From positions 1-19,435 of the forward strand of contig JBAYJT010000031.1 in assembly GCA_041664965.1 (NCBI GenBank): a stretch of DNA of 19,435 nt. The letters run 5' to 3'. The notes under the pieces were generated by a model. The model worked only from the letters and a program-made list of their open reading frames with translations. It was not told the origin of the DNA and ran no database searches. Both the position numbers and the translations under genes were made by a program. The stretch is from JBAYJT01 sp041664965 (lineage in GTDB: Bacteria; Pseudomonadota; Gammaproteobacteria; UBA9339). Position 1 is the stretch's first letter; each line of letters starts with the position of its first letter. Shown in pieces: positions 1 to 7,442 of this stretch.

Positions 1-6
1 AAAGCA

Positions 7-121
7 ACCAGTAGTTTTTTTAAAATATGTTTAAAGATCGGCTTGCACTTTTACGAACTAGGTAAAGGAGCGTCCAGCCTAGCTTACGGGGCTGTTTTAT
101 GAAAGTTTGTCGTGTACAAAG
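7..121 (+). repeat. Left copy of a 115-bp inverted repeat found at both window ends
   Basis: Read base by base, this stretch equals the reverse complement of 19321-19435 with no mismatch. It begins accagtagttttttt and ends cgtgtacaaag. It contains a smaller imperfect hairpin around 56-84 (ctagg ... cctag). Beyond 121 the two copies diverge at once. The window carries essential chromosomal genes, so a dispersed repeat at which an assembly ended is the simplest reading. A true terminal inverted repeat of a mobile or linear element is less likely. Confidence 0.9.
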
Positions 122-151
122 ATTTTCTCGCTTTGTACACAACAAACTTTC
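101..151. repeat. Long hairpin: 21-bp arms with one mismatch
   Basis: The arms 101-121 and 131-151 are complementary except for one position, with a 9-base loop (attttctcg). The left arm lies inside the 115-bp end repeat and the right arm lies outside it. A diverged relative of the left arm and loop recurs at about 256-288 (aactttgtcgtgtacgaagg then ttttctcg). The stretch 159-195 can also pair (cccag ... ctggg). This looks like a composite non-coding repeat, not a terminator of a visible gene. Confidence 0.75.
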
Positions 152-505
152 TATTTCACCCAGCCTTACGCCTCGCAAGCTCGGCTTAGACTGGGCTACC
201 ATATTTTGCCACTTCGTGGCTAGTCGATTTTTTTATTATATTTTTCAATGCGTTAAAAAACTTTGTCGTGTACGAAGGTTTTCTCGTTTGCGAAGAACTT
301 TATGTGCCAACTACGATTGACTTTGTTAAGATAATAATCCTCAAAAAGAGCCTATAAATCTTATCTACTTAATTTCATTGCAATTTTGGCAGAAAAATAA
401 TATAGATCATAAGGTTATCTTGTGAAAAACAGCTCCAGCCTTGATTTTTTGAGCTTTTTAACATAAATTACTTGCTCAGAATTCCTTAAGGATTAAAGAT
501 TTTTT
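122..505. other. Gene-free repeat-rich and AT-rich stretch
   Basis: No credible coding region was found in 1-576. Short open frames cross the repeats but have repeat-derived composition and no ribosome-binding site. After the composite repeat (to about 330) the sequence is AT-rich and unremarkable until the probable promoter before the gene at 577. Confidence 0.6.
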
Positions 506-534
506 TTAGTTTATACTTGCTCAATTCCTATAGA
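506..534 (+). promoter_or_regulatory. Candidate sigma70-type promoter for the gene at 577
   Basis: A TATAGA -10-like hexamer (529-534) lies 17 bases after a weak TTAGTT -35-like hexamer (506-511). The start codon follows about 40 bases later, preceded by a purine-rich agagagg ribosome-binding site. The -35 match is poor and the region is AT-rich, so chance matches are likely. Confidence 0.3.
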
Positions 535-576
535 TTTTTCTTCGATAATTATTAATATTTTTACAGAGAGGTAAAT

Positions 577-2151
577 ATGACGACGTCGACTCCTTCTACA
601 ATTAATGTCGCAGAAATAGCACGCAAACAAAAAGCATGCTCGTTACTACTCACCGCATCGCAAGAGATACAAGAGACTTTACAGCAAATTTCCTCGTCAT
701 CGTCAAGCGACATACCTCTACCTGGAGATACAGCCGAAAAATTATTAGATAAGCTCACAAACATACATACATCTACAAAACAATTGTACCAACCACTTCT
801 TCCTATCCTGAATGCATGGGACGAAATTTATGCAACAAATGACAAATCCTTTTTGGACCCTGATGCGTTGGAAATCCAAAAACTTCAGCAAGATCATCGT
901 CGCATGTTCAGATTGTACGAAAAAGGTGAAGCAGACCTTAGGCATTTAAAAAAAATACCAAATGAAAATCCAATATATTCCACCCCCAAGTTTTCAGAAC
1001 AACTTCAAAAAGACTTGGAAAAGCTTCAACAATTAATAAAGCAGCATGAAACTAAAAAACCTGTATTATTACACCAACTCTACAGAGCTAAGGCTTATCT
1101 GAGTTTTTCAGAGCGTGAATTAAAACTGGAGATACTGAACAAATTAGATGAATTGGCAAAAATCAAAGAAAAGTTGGAAGCAGTCAAGAAGGACTTTCCT
1201 ACACTAACCGTTCAAGAAGCTCGAGATTTTATGCCCACAGTCTCATCTCCAGCAGCTAGTTCCAGCTCACCAGCTTCCATTCCTCCCACAAGCTCTGCTG
1301 CTACTACTCCGACCAGTAGTAGCTCAACTGTTACTGCGACTACGACAACAGCAGCATCCACCGTTAGTTCTTTAGCTGCACAATCTCCCGCGCGAAGTAT
1401 TGAACTAGTAAGACAACGCTTCCAGGGTAACAAGATTCCAAGTTACTACAGTGGCTCAAACGCAGAAACAACAACAAATCCAAATAAATCTTTAAGCTCT
1501 ATCCGAACCGAAGGGGTTAACTGGGGGACAACAAATACCACAACCAGCACGTCTAGCAGCTCCTCAACATCTACAATCAGCAACGCAACCTCCTCGCCTG
1601 CCACGAGCACGAGCACTAGCACAACCACTCCTCAATCCACATCAGCACCAACTGCTACCTCAAGCACAACAACCGCAACTACAAGCACTGTATCAACCCC
1701 AACATCGACTCCTGCTTCTCCCGCTTTACCTGCTCCGATCATTGTTACAACCGCACAATCTGTTACGAGCAGCAGTACATCATCTACTTTAATTAGTAGT
1801 CCCATTGCTACGCCTATAAAACCTGCAACACCTTCTATTCCTACAACACCAAGTAGCAGCACAGCCATAGCATCTACTTCTTCTTCGACCACTGCATCAA
1901 GCAGCACGTTAGCAGCGTCTTCGGTTGTCTCGACTCCATCTACACCAAATGTAGCGGCCTTAACAGCAAAATTTACTAATTTAAAAACAACAGCACTTGC
2001 TCCACAATCCCCGCTTGCTGCGCATTCCTTGCTTGCAACGCGACCTGCTGCGAGTTCTCCGTCAACCCCAAATACAGCGACAAAAGATCCAATATTAACG
2101 GGTCTTCGAGAAAAAACATTGAAACCTGAATATGAAAAGTACAGCGGATAA
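577..2151 (+). CDS. Unrecognised protein: coiled coil plus long Ser/Thr/Ala/Pro-rich tail
   Basis: This 524-residue protein was not recognised. Residues 1-220 are mostly helical and charged, with heptad-like stretches at about 95-160 and 165-207 that suggest a coiled coil. From about 221 to 500 the protein is mucin-like, dominated by Ser, Thr, Ala and Pro. The tail is interrupted by less biased islands at 270-315 (SIELVRQRFQGNKIPS) and near the end (TAKFTNLKTT). There is no signal peptide, membrane segment or cysteine-rich motif. The start ATG follows agagaggtaaat, a good ribosome-binding site. The gene is first of four co-oriented unrecognised genes and shares a Met-Thr-(Thr/Val)-Ser-Thr-Pro type N-terminus with the second. 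A role outside the cytoplasm, for example as a secreted host-directed protein, is inference from composition only. That the frame is coding is secure: it is long, and its codon choice follows amino-acid bias. Confidence 0.8.
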   Translation: MTTSTPSTINVAEIARKQKACSLLLTASQEIQETLQQISSSSSSDIPLPGDTAEKLLDKLTNIHTSTKQLYQPLLPILNAWDEIYATNDKSFLDPDALEIQKLQQDHRRMFRLYEKGEADLRHLKKIPNENPIYSTPKFSEQLQKDLEKLQQLIKQHETKKPVLLHQLYRAKAYLSFSERELKLEILNKLDELAKIKEKLEAVKKDFPTLTVQEARDFMPTVSSPAASSSSPASIPPTSSAATTPTSSSSTVTATTTTAASTVSSLAAQSPARSIELVRQRFQGNKIPSYYSGSNAETTTNPNKSLSSIRTEGVNWGTTNTTTSTSSSSSTSTISNATSSPATSTSTSTTTPQSTSAPTATSSTTTATTSTVSTPTSTPASPALPAPIIVTTAQSVTSSSTSSTLISSPIATPIKPATPSIPTTPSSSTAIASTSSSTTASSSTLAASSVVSTPSTPNVAALTAKFTNLKTTALAPQSPLAAHSLLATRPAASSPSTPNTATKDPILTGLREKTLKPEYEKYSG

Positions 2152-2187
2152 ACATCAATAAGAAAATAACGTACATATGAATAGGCT

Positions 2188-2227
2188 CCATCCATTAAGA
2201 CTTTAACGTGATAGTGGGTGGGGTTTT
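2188..2227 (+). terminator. Probable Rho-independent terminator after the gene ending at 2151
   Basis: As RNA, ccatccatta (2188-2197) pairs with tagtgggtgg (2212-2221) over ten positions, two of them G-U wobbles. A short run of T follows (2224-2227). The position is 37 bases beyond the stop codon. The loop is 14 bases and the T run is short, so efficiency may be modest. Confidence 0.5.
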
Positions 2228-2400
2228 CTAAGGTCAATGCTGGCTTAAATCATGCTGTTATAAAAAGCTACACGGAACCTCTTAAAAAAATATTAATTAA
2301 CTTTGGCTTAATTTTTTATTTATATTTTTAATATAGACTGAGCGCATTACAACAAATTGCATAATTTGTTTAATTATTAATTTTTTAAGAGAGAGAAATT

Positions 2401-3216
2401 ATGACCGTGTCAACGCCAGCAAGCCAACCACCCAAGAGACCATTACCACCAACACCCACAAGCGCTCCACAAAATCCAGTTTCTGCGGTATCAGTACCAC
2501 CCATAGCTCCACCAATCGAAAAATTCACCTTACCTGCGCGAAACCAAAGAGTAGAAGCAAGCCGACTATCTCCATCAATAGTAGAGAGAGCTCGCAAAGA
2601 AATTGCAGATATTAATCCTACAAGATTTTTAACCAAAAAGGGAGCTGAAAAAGCTGTCAATGTAGTTCAAAGGATGCATGGCCCTGCAACAGCAGAAAAA
2701 TCTGCAGCCCAAGAGTTATTAAATGCGATTAAGGAAGAAAACGCGCCTAAACTTACCCAAAGCTACACTATGTCAAGAGTTGGGCTAAAAAACAGAGGCC
2801 AAAGGCCTCCGAAAAAACAACATTTATCACCCGAAAGCCCAGGGACAGTGCCTGCAGCTCAAAATCCTGTTAGCAATGCACCTTCAACTTTATCCGCAGC
2901 TACCACAGCAAGCAGCACCGAGCAATCAAGTGGATTGATAGAACATAATCTCTTGCCATCTCAAGCCGCCGCTTTCAAGGAAAATTTAAGCATCAGAATA
3001 TCTCCTCCACCCAAAGCTCCATCTCCAACGGCTACAAAAGCATTAAGTCCACCACCATCTCCCCCTCAAAAATCATCTTTTCTGGGAAGATTATTTGGTA
3101 ATGGCAAAAAACAAGAACTCAGTCCCCCTTCAAGTCCTCCTTCCCGCTCCAAACAAGAACAAGCTATACAACAAGAGTTGGAAAAAAAGCTGAGCGCTGT
3201 GAGTAAAACACAATAA
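2401..3216 (+). CDS. Unrecognised Pro/Ser-rich protein with SH3-ligand-like motif
   Basis: This 271-residue protein has no recognised family. The N-terminus is Pro-rich and contains RPLPPTP at residues 13-19, which matches the class I SH3-binding pattern (R/K)xxPxxP and is close to the classical RPLPPLP ligand. A helical, charged block spans about 57-117. A second low-complexity region (140-250) carries repeated SPPPSPP-like units (203-222, 241-248) around the short hydrophobic segment SSFLGRLFG (225-233). The last 20 residues are helical and rich in Glu, Gln and Lys. There is no signal peptide. The start ATG is preceded by agagagag. The 249-bp gap before it holds a probable terminator, so it probably has its own promoter. 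Eukaryote-type motifs suggest, but do not show, a protein acting in a host cell. Confidence 0.75.
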   Translation: MTVSTPASQPPKRPLPPTPTSAPQNPVSAVSVPPIAPPIEKFTLPARNQRVEASRLSPSIVERARKEIADINPTRFLTKKGAEKAVNVVQRMHGPATAEKSAAQELLNAIKEENAPKLTQSYTMSRVGLKNRGQRPPKKQHLSPESPGTVPAAQNPVSNAPSTLSAATTASSTEQSSGLIEHNLLPSQAAAFKENLSIRISPPPKAPSPTATKALSPPPSPPQKSSFLGRLFGNGKKQELSPPSSPPSRSKQEQAIQQELEKKLSAVSKTQ

Positions 3217-3305
3217 ATCTAAGTTCGATTTTTTATTCTTGTGTTTAAGGTATCCTATTAACTATTAGTAACAATAATCTCAATAAGCACCTAATAAAGA
3301 AAATT

Positions 3306-3731
3306 ATGACTACTTTCGCTCCATTTCCTAATAATTTACCTCCTACGCCCACATTTAAACGTAAAAATAAGGATATTAAGCAACAAACCGGAACGCCAAT
3401 AGTAACACCATTGCCAGGAACACCTTCTGCACTTGATTATACACCAGCATATATACCAGACATGCCTGAACCTCCAGCTCCTCCACCGACACTAAAATCA
3501 TTGTCATTGTATCGTAGAAAAATTCCCGTCCGTCCTAAATCACCACCAGATTCCCCATCATTGACAATGCTCACTACTGGAAATCTCGCGATTCATCAGA
3601 AACCATTCCCATCAGACAGAAGCACTTTGGAGTACCTGACCACAACCGGCCATCTAGCGCAAAAAGTAAAACAAATAGAAAAAAAGTTAGCGAGAGAAAC
3701 AACAACCTCTACACCACAACTCAAAAAATAA
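3306..3731 (+). CDS. Unrecognised small Pro-rich basic protein
   Basis: This 141-residue protein is not recognised. It is Pro/Thr-rich in its first half, with NLPPTPTFKRK at 10-20; this LPPTPT is shared with residues 15-20 of the preceding gene's product. EPPAPPP lies at 55-61. RKIPVRP at 71-77 fits the class I SH3-ligand pattern RxxPxxP. The C-terminal 35 residues form a likely basic helix (HLAQKVKQIEKKLARE). There is no signal peptide, membrane segment or catalytic motif. It starts 89 bases after the previous stop, with only a weak ribosome-binding site (aaagaaaatt). Shared motif, orientation and spacing suggest it belongs with its neighbours and may have arisen by duplication and divergence. 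Confidence 0.65.
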   Translation: MTTFAPFPNNLPPTPTFKRKNKDIKQQTGTPIVTPLPGTPSALDYTPAYIPDMPEPPAPPPTLKSLSLYRRKIPVRPKSPPDSPSLTMLTTGNLAIHQKPFPSDRSTLEYLTTTGHLAQKVKQIEKKLARETTTSTPQLKK

Positions 3732-3776
3732 AATGGCTTTAATGTTATTTGCTCCACTACGTACAGCAAAATAAGA

Positions 3777-3782
3777 TATAAT
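3777..3782 (+). promoter_or_regulatory. TATAAT -10-like hexamer before the gene at 3817
   Basis: A perfect TATAAT lies 34 bases upstream of the start codon, in the 85-bp gap. No good -35 hexamer is found 16-18 bases before it, so this is a candidate only. Confidence 0.35.
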
Positions 3783-3816
3783 AAATAACTAAATAAGGTA
3801 TAAAAAGAAGTGATAT

Positions 3817-4755
3817 ATGTTTGCGCTGAATGCAACAGAAGAAGCTCTGAAAACACCGCCAACTGCCAAAAAACAAGCAGAACAAGCACTTGCAATACTA
3901 GAAAAGGAACAACACCTTGCAATACAAGAAATTGCAGCTCGTGTTCCTACAACACCACAAGAAACTCTACGCAGCAGAAGGCATACAAATTATCCAAATA
4001 AAGAACTTCAAATGCGAGGAGATTTTATAGGGTTTGTGCTTGATACTGAAAGCACAAACCCTGAATTTATGGCGACTGTTAGGTTAGCGCAGCAATCTAT
4101 AAAAAATATTTTTGAGACAGACTTAAAGCTTGAAGGAAAAAGGCCTTTTTGGAATCACAATAAAGAAAAGCGGCGCGAAGAAAAACCATATAAAATTCAG
4201 AAAAACCCGCATCTCACGTTCTCCGGAAGTATTCCACCATGTGCTCTTAAAGACTACATGCGCATCCAACAGCAACGGCTAATTACTTCGCCTAATTGGT
4301 CCGCTTCAATAGAAAAAATCTTACAAAGCTATATTAACACTAACCCCACAGGAACAGTTAAAGAGTGCAAATTGAATCCGGACGGTCATGTGGTGGTACG
4401 TATCACTATTAGCAATTCTGCAGAATTGCTAAAATGTAAAGATGCTTTATCTGCTGCTTTTGGCATAAATAACACCCCAGGAGCATATATTAGACACACT
4501 GACCCAGAAAAACAAACTACGCTTGCTGCGGTTATAGCAGTAATTGATTTAAATAAATTGTCTATTCAAGCACAAGAAGCTTTGCAAAAAAGCGTACTAC
4601 AATTAGACATCAAGCTTAAATTGTTTAGTAAAATATCTTTAAAAACAATAGCATGGGGTGAATATGCAAATTGTAGAACACTATCCAATAACAGTTTGAT
4701 TCGTAAAAGTCTCTACGCCAGCATGTCTACTACTCCATCAATAACACCAAAATAA
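3817..4755 (+). CDS. 2H phosphoesterase-like protein, second catalytic His apparently replaced
   Basis: This 312-residue protein follows the order expected of the LigT/2H phosphoesterase fold. A first strand (DFIGFVLD, 69-76) is followed by a helix, then HLTFSG (132-137) in the position of the first HxT motif. After about 95 residues comes KQTTLAAVIAV (232-242) in the position of the second. A final LKTIAWGEYANCRTLSN (275-291) resembles the closing strands where LigT reads TEFTLYASSFARGRT. In the second motif the His is Gln233, so catalysis as in known enzymes would be impaired. Residues 1-65 are an added helical, charged N-terminus, and the tail is Ser/Thr/Pro-rich (MSTTPSITPK), like the neighbouring proteins. 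Known 2H enzymes cleave 2'-5' or cyclic phosphodiester bonds in RNA or nucleotides. The assignment rests on pattern matching and is tentative; that the gene is real is much surer. Confidence 0.6.
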   Translation: MFALNATEEALKTPPTAKKQAEQALAILEKEQHLAIQEIAARVPTTPQETLRSRRHTNYPNKELQMRGDFIGFVLDTESTNPEFMATVRLAQQSIKNIFETDLKLEGKRPFWNHNKEKRREEKPYKIQKNPHLTFSGSIPPCALKDYMRIQQQRLITSPNWSASIEKILQSYINTNPTGTVKECKLNPDGHVVVRITISNSAELLKCKDALSAAFGINNTPGAYIRHTDPEKQTTLAAVIAVIDLNKLSIQAQEALQKSVLQLDIKLKLFSKISLKTIAWGEYANCRTLSNNSLIRKSLYASMSTTPSITPK

Positions 4756-4821
4756 ATTAAAACAAAAACTGGGTTTTCTTTTGCTTAGACGGGAATATTT
4801 AGCGTAGATACAAGCCGTAGA

Positions 4822-6168
4822 CTATTCGTTCTTGCCCATCAGCTCTTCTAAGTAGTGAATATTAGTCCCGCCTTCGCGAAACTTTTTATCTGCCAAAATC
4901 CTTTGATGAAGAGGAATATTGGTTTTAATGCCCTCGATGACTATTTCTTTTAAGGCATTTTGCATTTTGGCAATGGCAATCTCGCGCGTTGAACCGTAAC
5001 TAATAATTTTGGCTATCATAGAATCGTAATAATGTGGCACGACGTAGCTTTGATAGATGTGAGAATCAACACGAATACCAGGGCCTCCTGGAGAATGATA
5101 AGTAGTGATTTTTCCAGGAGATGGGACAAAAGTATTGGGATCTTCGGCGTTAATGCGACATTCAATAGCATGCCCACGAATTTCAATATCATCTTGGCGT
5201 AAGTGATATTTTTCTCCTGCAGATATGAGTAACTGTTCTTTCACTATATCTAATCCTGTTACCATCTCTGTAATAGGATGTTCTACTTGGATACGCGTAT
5301 TCATTTCGATGAAATAAAACTTGCCATTCTCATATAAAAATTCAAAAGTTCCAGCCCCACGATAGCGTATTTTTTGGCAAGCTTTCACGCACAAATTGCC
5401 GATTTGTTGTCTTTGTTTAGAAGTAATTCCAGGAGCAGGAGATTCTTCCAGAATTTTCTGATGTCTGCGCTGCATAGAACAGTCGCGTTCGCCTAAATAA
5501 ACCGCATGTCCTCTGCCATCACCTAATATTTGTATTTCGATGTGGCGCGGTTTAGTTAAAAACTTTTCCATATAAATGACTGGGTTACCAAAAGCAGCAT
5601 TAGCTTCATTACGTGTCATAGATAAGGCATTAAGAAGCTCTGACTCCTGGTAAACAACTCGCATACCACGACCACCGCCGCCGCCAGAAGCTTTAATCAT
5701 CACTGGATAGCCAATTTTTTCTGCTAAAGTGAAATTATCATGATCATTATTACTTAAAGAACCTTCTGATCCAGGAACACAGGGCACACCAGCTTTTTTC
5801 ATAGCTTTAATGGCAGAAATTTTATCTCCCATCATTCGCACAGTTTCGGCAGTTGGGCCGATAAAAATAAATCCGCTTTTCTCTACTTGTTCGACAAAAT
5901 CAGCATTTTCCGCTAAAAATCCATAACCAGGATGAATAGCATCCGCACCAGTTATTTCAGCAGCGCTAATAACAGCTGGGATATTCAAATAACTCTCTTG
6001 TGAGGGAGCCGACCCTATACAAACAGCCTCATCCGCTAAATGGACATGCATAGCTTCGCGGTCAGCGATAGAATAAACAGCAACTGTTTTGATTCCTAAT
6101 TCATGACAAGAACGCAAAATACGCAGAGCGATTTCGCCTCGATTTGCGATTAGCACTTTTTTTAGCAT
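4822..6168 (-). CDS. accC: Biotin carboxylase subunit of acetyl-CoA carboxylase
   Basis: AccC uses ATP and bicarbonate to carboxylate the biotin on AccB, the first step of fatty acid synthesis, in the cytoplasm. With the start at 6168 the protein has 448 residues, the usual family length. It opens with MLKKVLIANRGEIALRIL, the classic N-terminus. The ATP-grasp glycine loop KASGGGGGRGM, the ERDCSMQRRHQK segment and the catalytic EMNTRIQVEHP motif are all intact. A longer frame to 6189 would need a TTG start; the ATG at 6168 has a gagggag ribosome-binding site and fits the family. The start lies 13 bases past the accB stop, so the two are surely co-transcribed. It converges on the gene ending at 4755, with 66 bases between. 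Confidence 0.97.
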   Translation of the reverse strand: MLKKVLIANRGEIALRILRSCHELGIKTVAVYSIADREAMHVHLADEAVCIGSAPSQESYLNIPAVISAAEITGADAIHPGYGFLAENADFVEQVEKSGFIFIGPTAETVRMMGDKISAIKAMKKAGVPCVPGSEGSLSNNDHDNFTLAEKIGYPVMIKASGGGGGRGMRVVYQESELLNALSMTRNEANAAFGNPVIYMEKFLTKPRHIEIQILGDGRGHAVYLGERDCSMQRRHQKILEESPAPGITSKQRQQIGNLCVKACQKIRYRGAGTFEFLYENGKFYFIEMNTRIQVEHPITEMVTGLDIVKEQLLISAGEKYHLRQDDIEIRGHAIECRINAEDPNTFVPSPGKITTYHSPGGPGIRVDSHIYQSYVVPHYYDSMIAKIISYGSTREIAIAKMQNALKEIVIEGIKTNIPLHQRILADKKFREGGTNIHYLEELMGKNE

Positions 6169-6181
6169 CTTCACTCCCTCT

Positions 6182-6640
6182 TCATTCAATCACAAACAAG
6201 GGTTGATCGAATTCTACTGGCTGGCCGTTTTTAATCAGAATAGACTTAATAATGCCATCCTTATCAGATTCAATGCGATTAAACATCTTCATAGCTTCGA
6301 TTAAACACACGACCTCGCCCGCCTTGACGCTTTGCCCAATATCCACAAATGCCTTAGCGCCAGGAGAAGGAGCTAAATAAACAGTACCGACCATAGGTGA
6401 ATTTACAGTATGTTGCGGAGAAGTTGCGGAATCTTGCGGCGAATGAGAGGGTTGTTCAGGGATTTGTGATACATTAGGCTGAGGCGCAGTTAAAACGTGA
6501 TGAGCTATACTTTGGGTGTGCTGCATGGAAGAAGATTCATTTGTAATCTTTACCTTTTCTTTGTCACCTTCAATTTCTAACCCGGCTATACCCGTTTCTT
6601 TAACTAATTCGATTAATTTTTTTACAGTACGAATATCCAT
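6182..6640 (-). CDS. accB: Biotin carboxyl carrier protein of acetyl-CoA carboxylase
   Basis: AccB carries the biotin that AccC carboxylates and the AccAD carboxyltransferase unloads. Its 152 residues match the family. There is an N-terminal helix (MDIRTVKKLIELVKETGI), a flexible Gln/Pro/Ser/His-rich linker at about 36-80, and a biotinyl domain from about 81 on. The biotinylation site is EAMKMFN with the target Lys at 118; the usual form is EAMKMMN, so Phe replaces the second Met of the motif's tail. The start ATG follows gaggagc at ideal distance. It is first in the accB-accC unit. The 120-bp upstream gap should hold the promoter, but I see no convincing hexamer pair. Confidence 0.96.
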   Translation of the reverse strand: MDIRTVKKLIELVKETGIAGLEIEGDKEKVKITNESSSMQHTQSIAHHVLTAPQPNVSQIPEQPSHSPQDSATSPQHTVNSPMVGTVYLAPSPGAKAFVDIGQSVKAGEVVCLIEAMKMFNRIESDKDGIIKSILIKNGQPVEFDQPLFVIE

Positions 6641-6760
6641 AGTGCTCCTCGTAAAAATCGGTTAACAATATGAGATATTTTGCCTTAAATTTGACTTTCA
6701 GTCCAGAAAAGCTTCTTAAGAAATCCCAGGAGATCACTACAAAATTCGACATAATCACGC

Positions 6761-7258
6761 CTAATTACCGCTCATTGTTGGCTGACGCATATAAAAAGTC
6801 ACACTATCACTACTCAGCAAAACCCGTCCAGAGCTATCCTTCACTAGAGCTTGCAATTTATGCTCCCCACGCTCAACATTAGGAATAACAAAGCTCCCGT
6901 CAGCCTGAGCAACCACGGCAGGAGCTCCGTCATAAGATAAAATTAAAGCATCACCTTTTTGCAATTTAGGTTCTAAAGCAACATTTACACATACCTTTCC
7001 ATCAAGATAACGCAAAGTTTCTTCATTTTGCGGCATAATTATTGCTAATTTTTGATATTTCGCCACATGATTTACCATAGAAACAGGAGTTCTCAGGGGA
7101 TTCAGAGCACTTTTAGGCGCATTATTTACCAAAAGAACAGCATCTTTCTGCTTTTCGACACTAAAGTGCTGCACGCCAGCGCTATCTACCCAAGTGTAAA
7201 CCGAGGCAGATATTAGACTAGAAAAGAGAAAACAGAGACAAAATAAAATAAATCTCAT
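6761..7258 (-). CDS. Secreted DUF4124-domain protein
   Basis: From the ATG at 7258 the 165-residue product begins with a clear signal peptide (MRFILFCLCFLFSSLISA, cleavage probably near residue 18). SVYTWVDSAGVQHFS follows immediately. This is the hallmark of DUF4124, a short domain common at the N-terminus of periplasmic or outer-membrane-associated proteins of proteobacteria; its molecular role is not established. Residues from about 85 on (KLQKGDALILSYDGAPAV and after) resemble a small beta-rich domain, with GEHKLQALVKDSSGRVL near the end. An upstream TTG at 7279 would only add seven residues in front of the signal peptide. It is a single gene, separated from the gene above by a palindromic repeat. 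Confidence 0.8.
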   Translation of the reverse strand: MRFILFCLCFLFSSLISASVYTWVDSAGVQHFSVEKQKDAVLLVNNAPKSALNPLRTPVSMVNHVAKYQKLAIIMPQNEETLRYLDGKVCVNVALEPKLQKGDALILSYDGAPAVVAQADGSFVIPNVERGEHKLQALVKDSSGRVLLSSDSVTFYMRQPTMSGN

Positions 7259-7328
7259 ACTCACATTCCCACACGACAAACCTTGGTAAATGTCATAACA
7301 ATCCGGACAAATTGAATATTTTTTGTTC

Positions 7329-7407
7329 CGTCATCCCGTGGCTTGACCACGGGATCCAGTCTAAACAGTGTAATTTATGGATTCCGCGGTCAAGCCGCGG
7401 AATGACG
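7329..7407. repeat. 79-bp bipartite palindromic repeat
   Basis: The unit begins cgtcatccc and ends ggaatgacg, so its ends are inverted. It contains two perfect hairpins: cccgtgg-cttga-ccacggg (7335-7353) and ttccgcgg-tcaag-ccgcggaa (7382-7402). Repeats of this 'CGTCATCCCG ... GGGATCCAG' style are dispersed in many proteobacterial genomes, especially host-associated ones. It lies between the PP-loop gene (stop at 7443) and the DUF4124 gene and may also act as a terminator. Confidence 0.8.
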
Positions 7408-7442
7408 AAATTCAGATTTACCTCAACTTTTTTAGAAGTTAC

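Noticed and set aside
20..320. Two short open frames in the left repeat
   Set aside because: They follow the hairpin repeat on both strands; composition comes from the repeat and no start signal is present.
1632..2237. Long antisense open frame (201 codons) opposite the Ser/Thr-rich gene
   Set aside because: It mirrors the low-complexity codons of the plus-strand gene, giving Val/Ala/Gly/Asp runs, and has no ribosome-binding site or recognisable motif.
4756..4821. Terminator between the converging genes ending at 4755 and 4822
   Set aside because: Only a 5-bp inverted repeat (aaaac/gtttt) is visible, too weak to call.
6670..6882. Small plus-strand frame of 70 codons before accB
   Set aside because: It overlaps the end of the well-supported DUF4124 gene on the other strand and the accB upstream region, and shows no family resemblance or ribosome-binding site.
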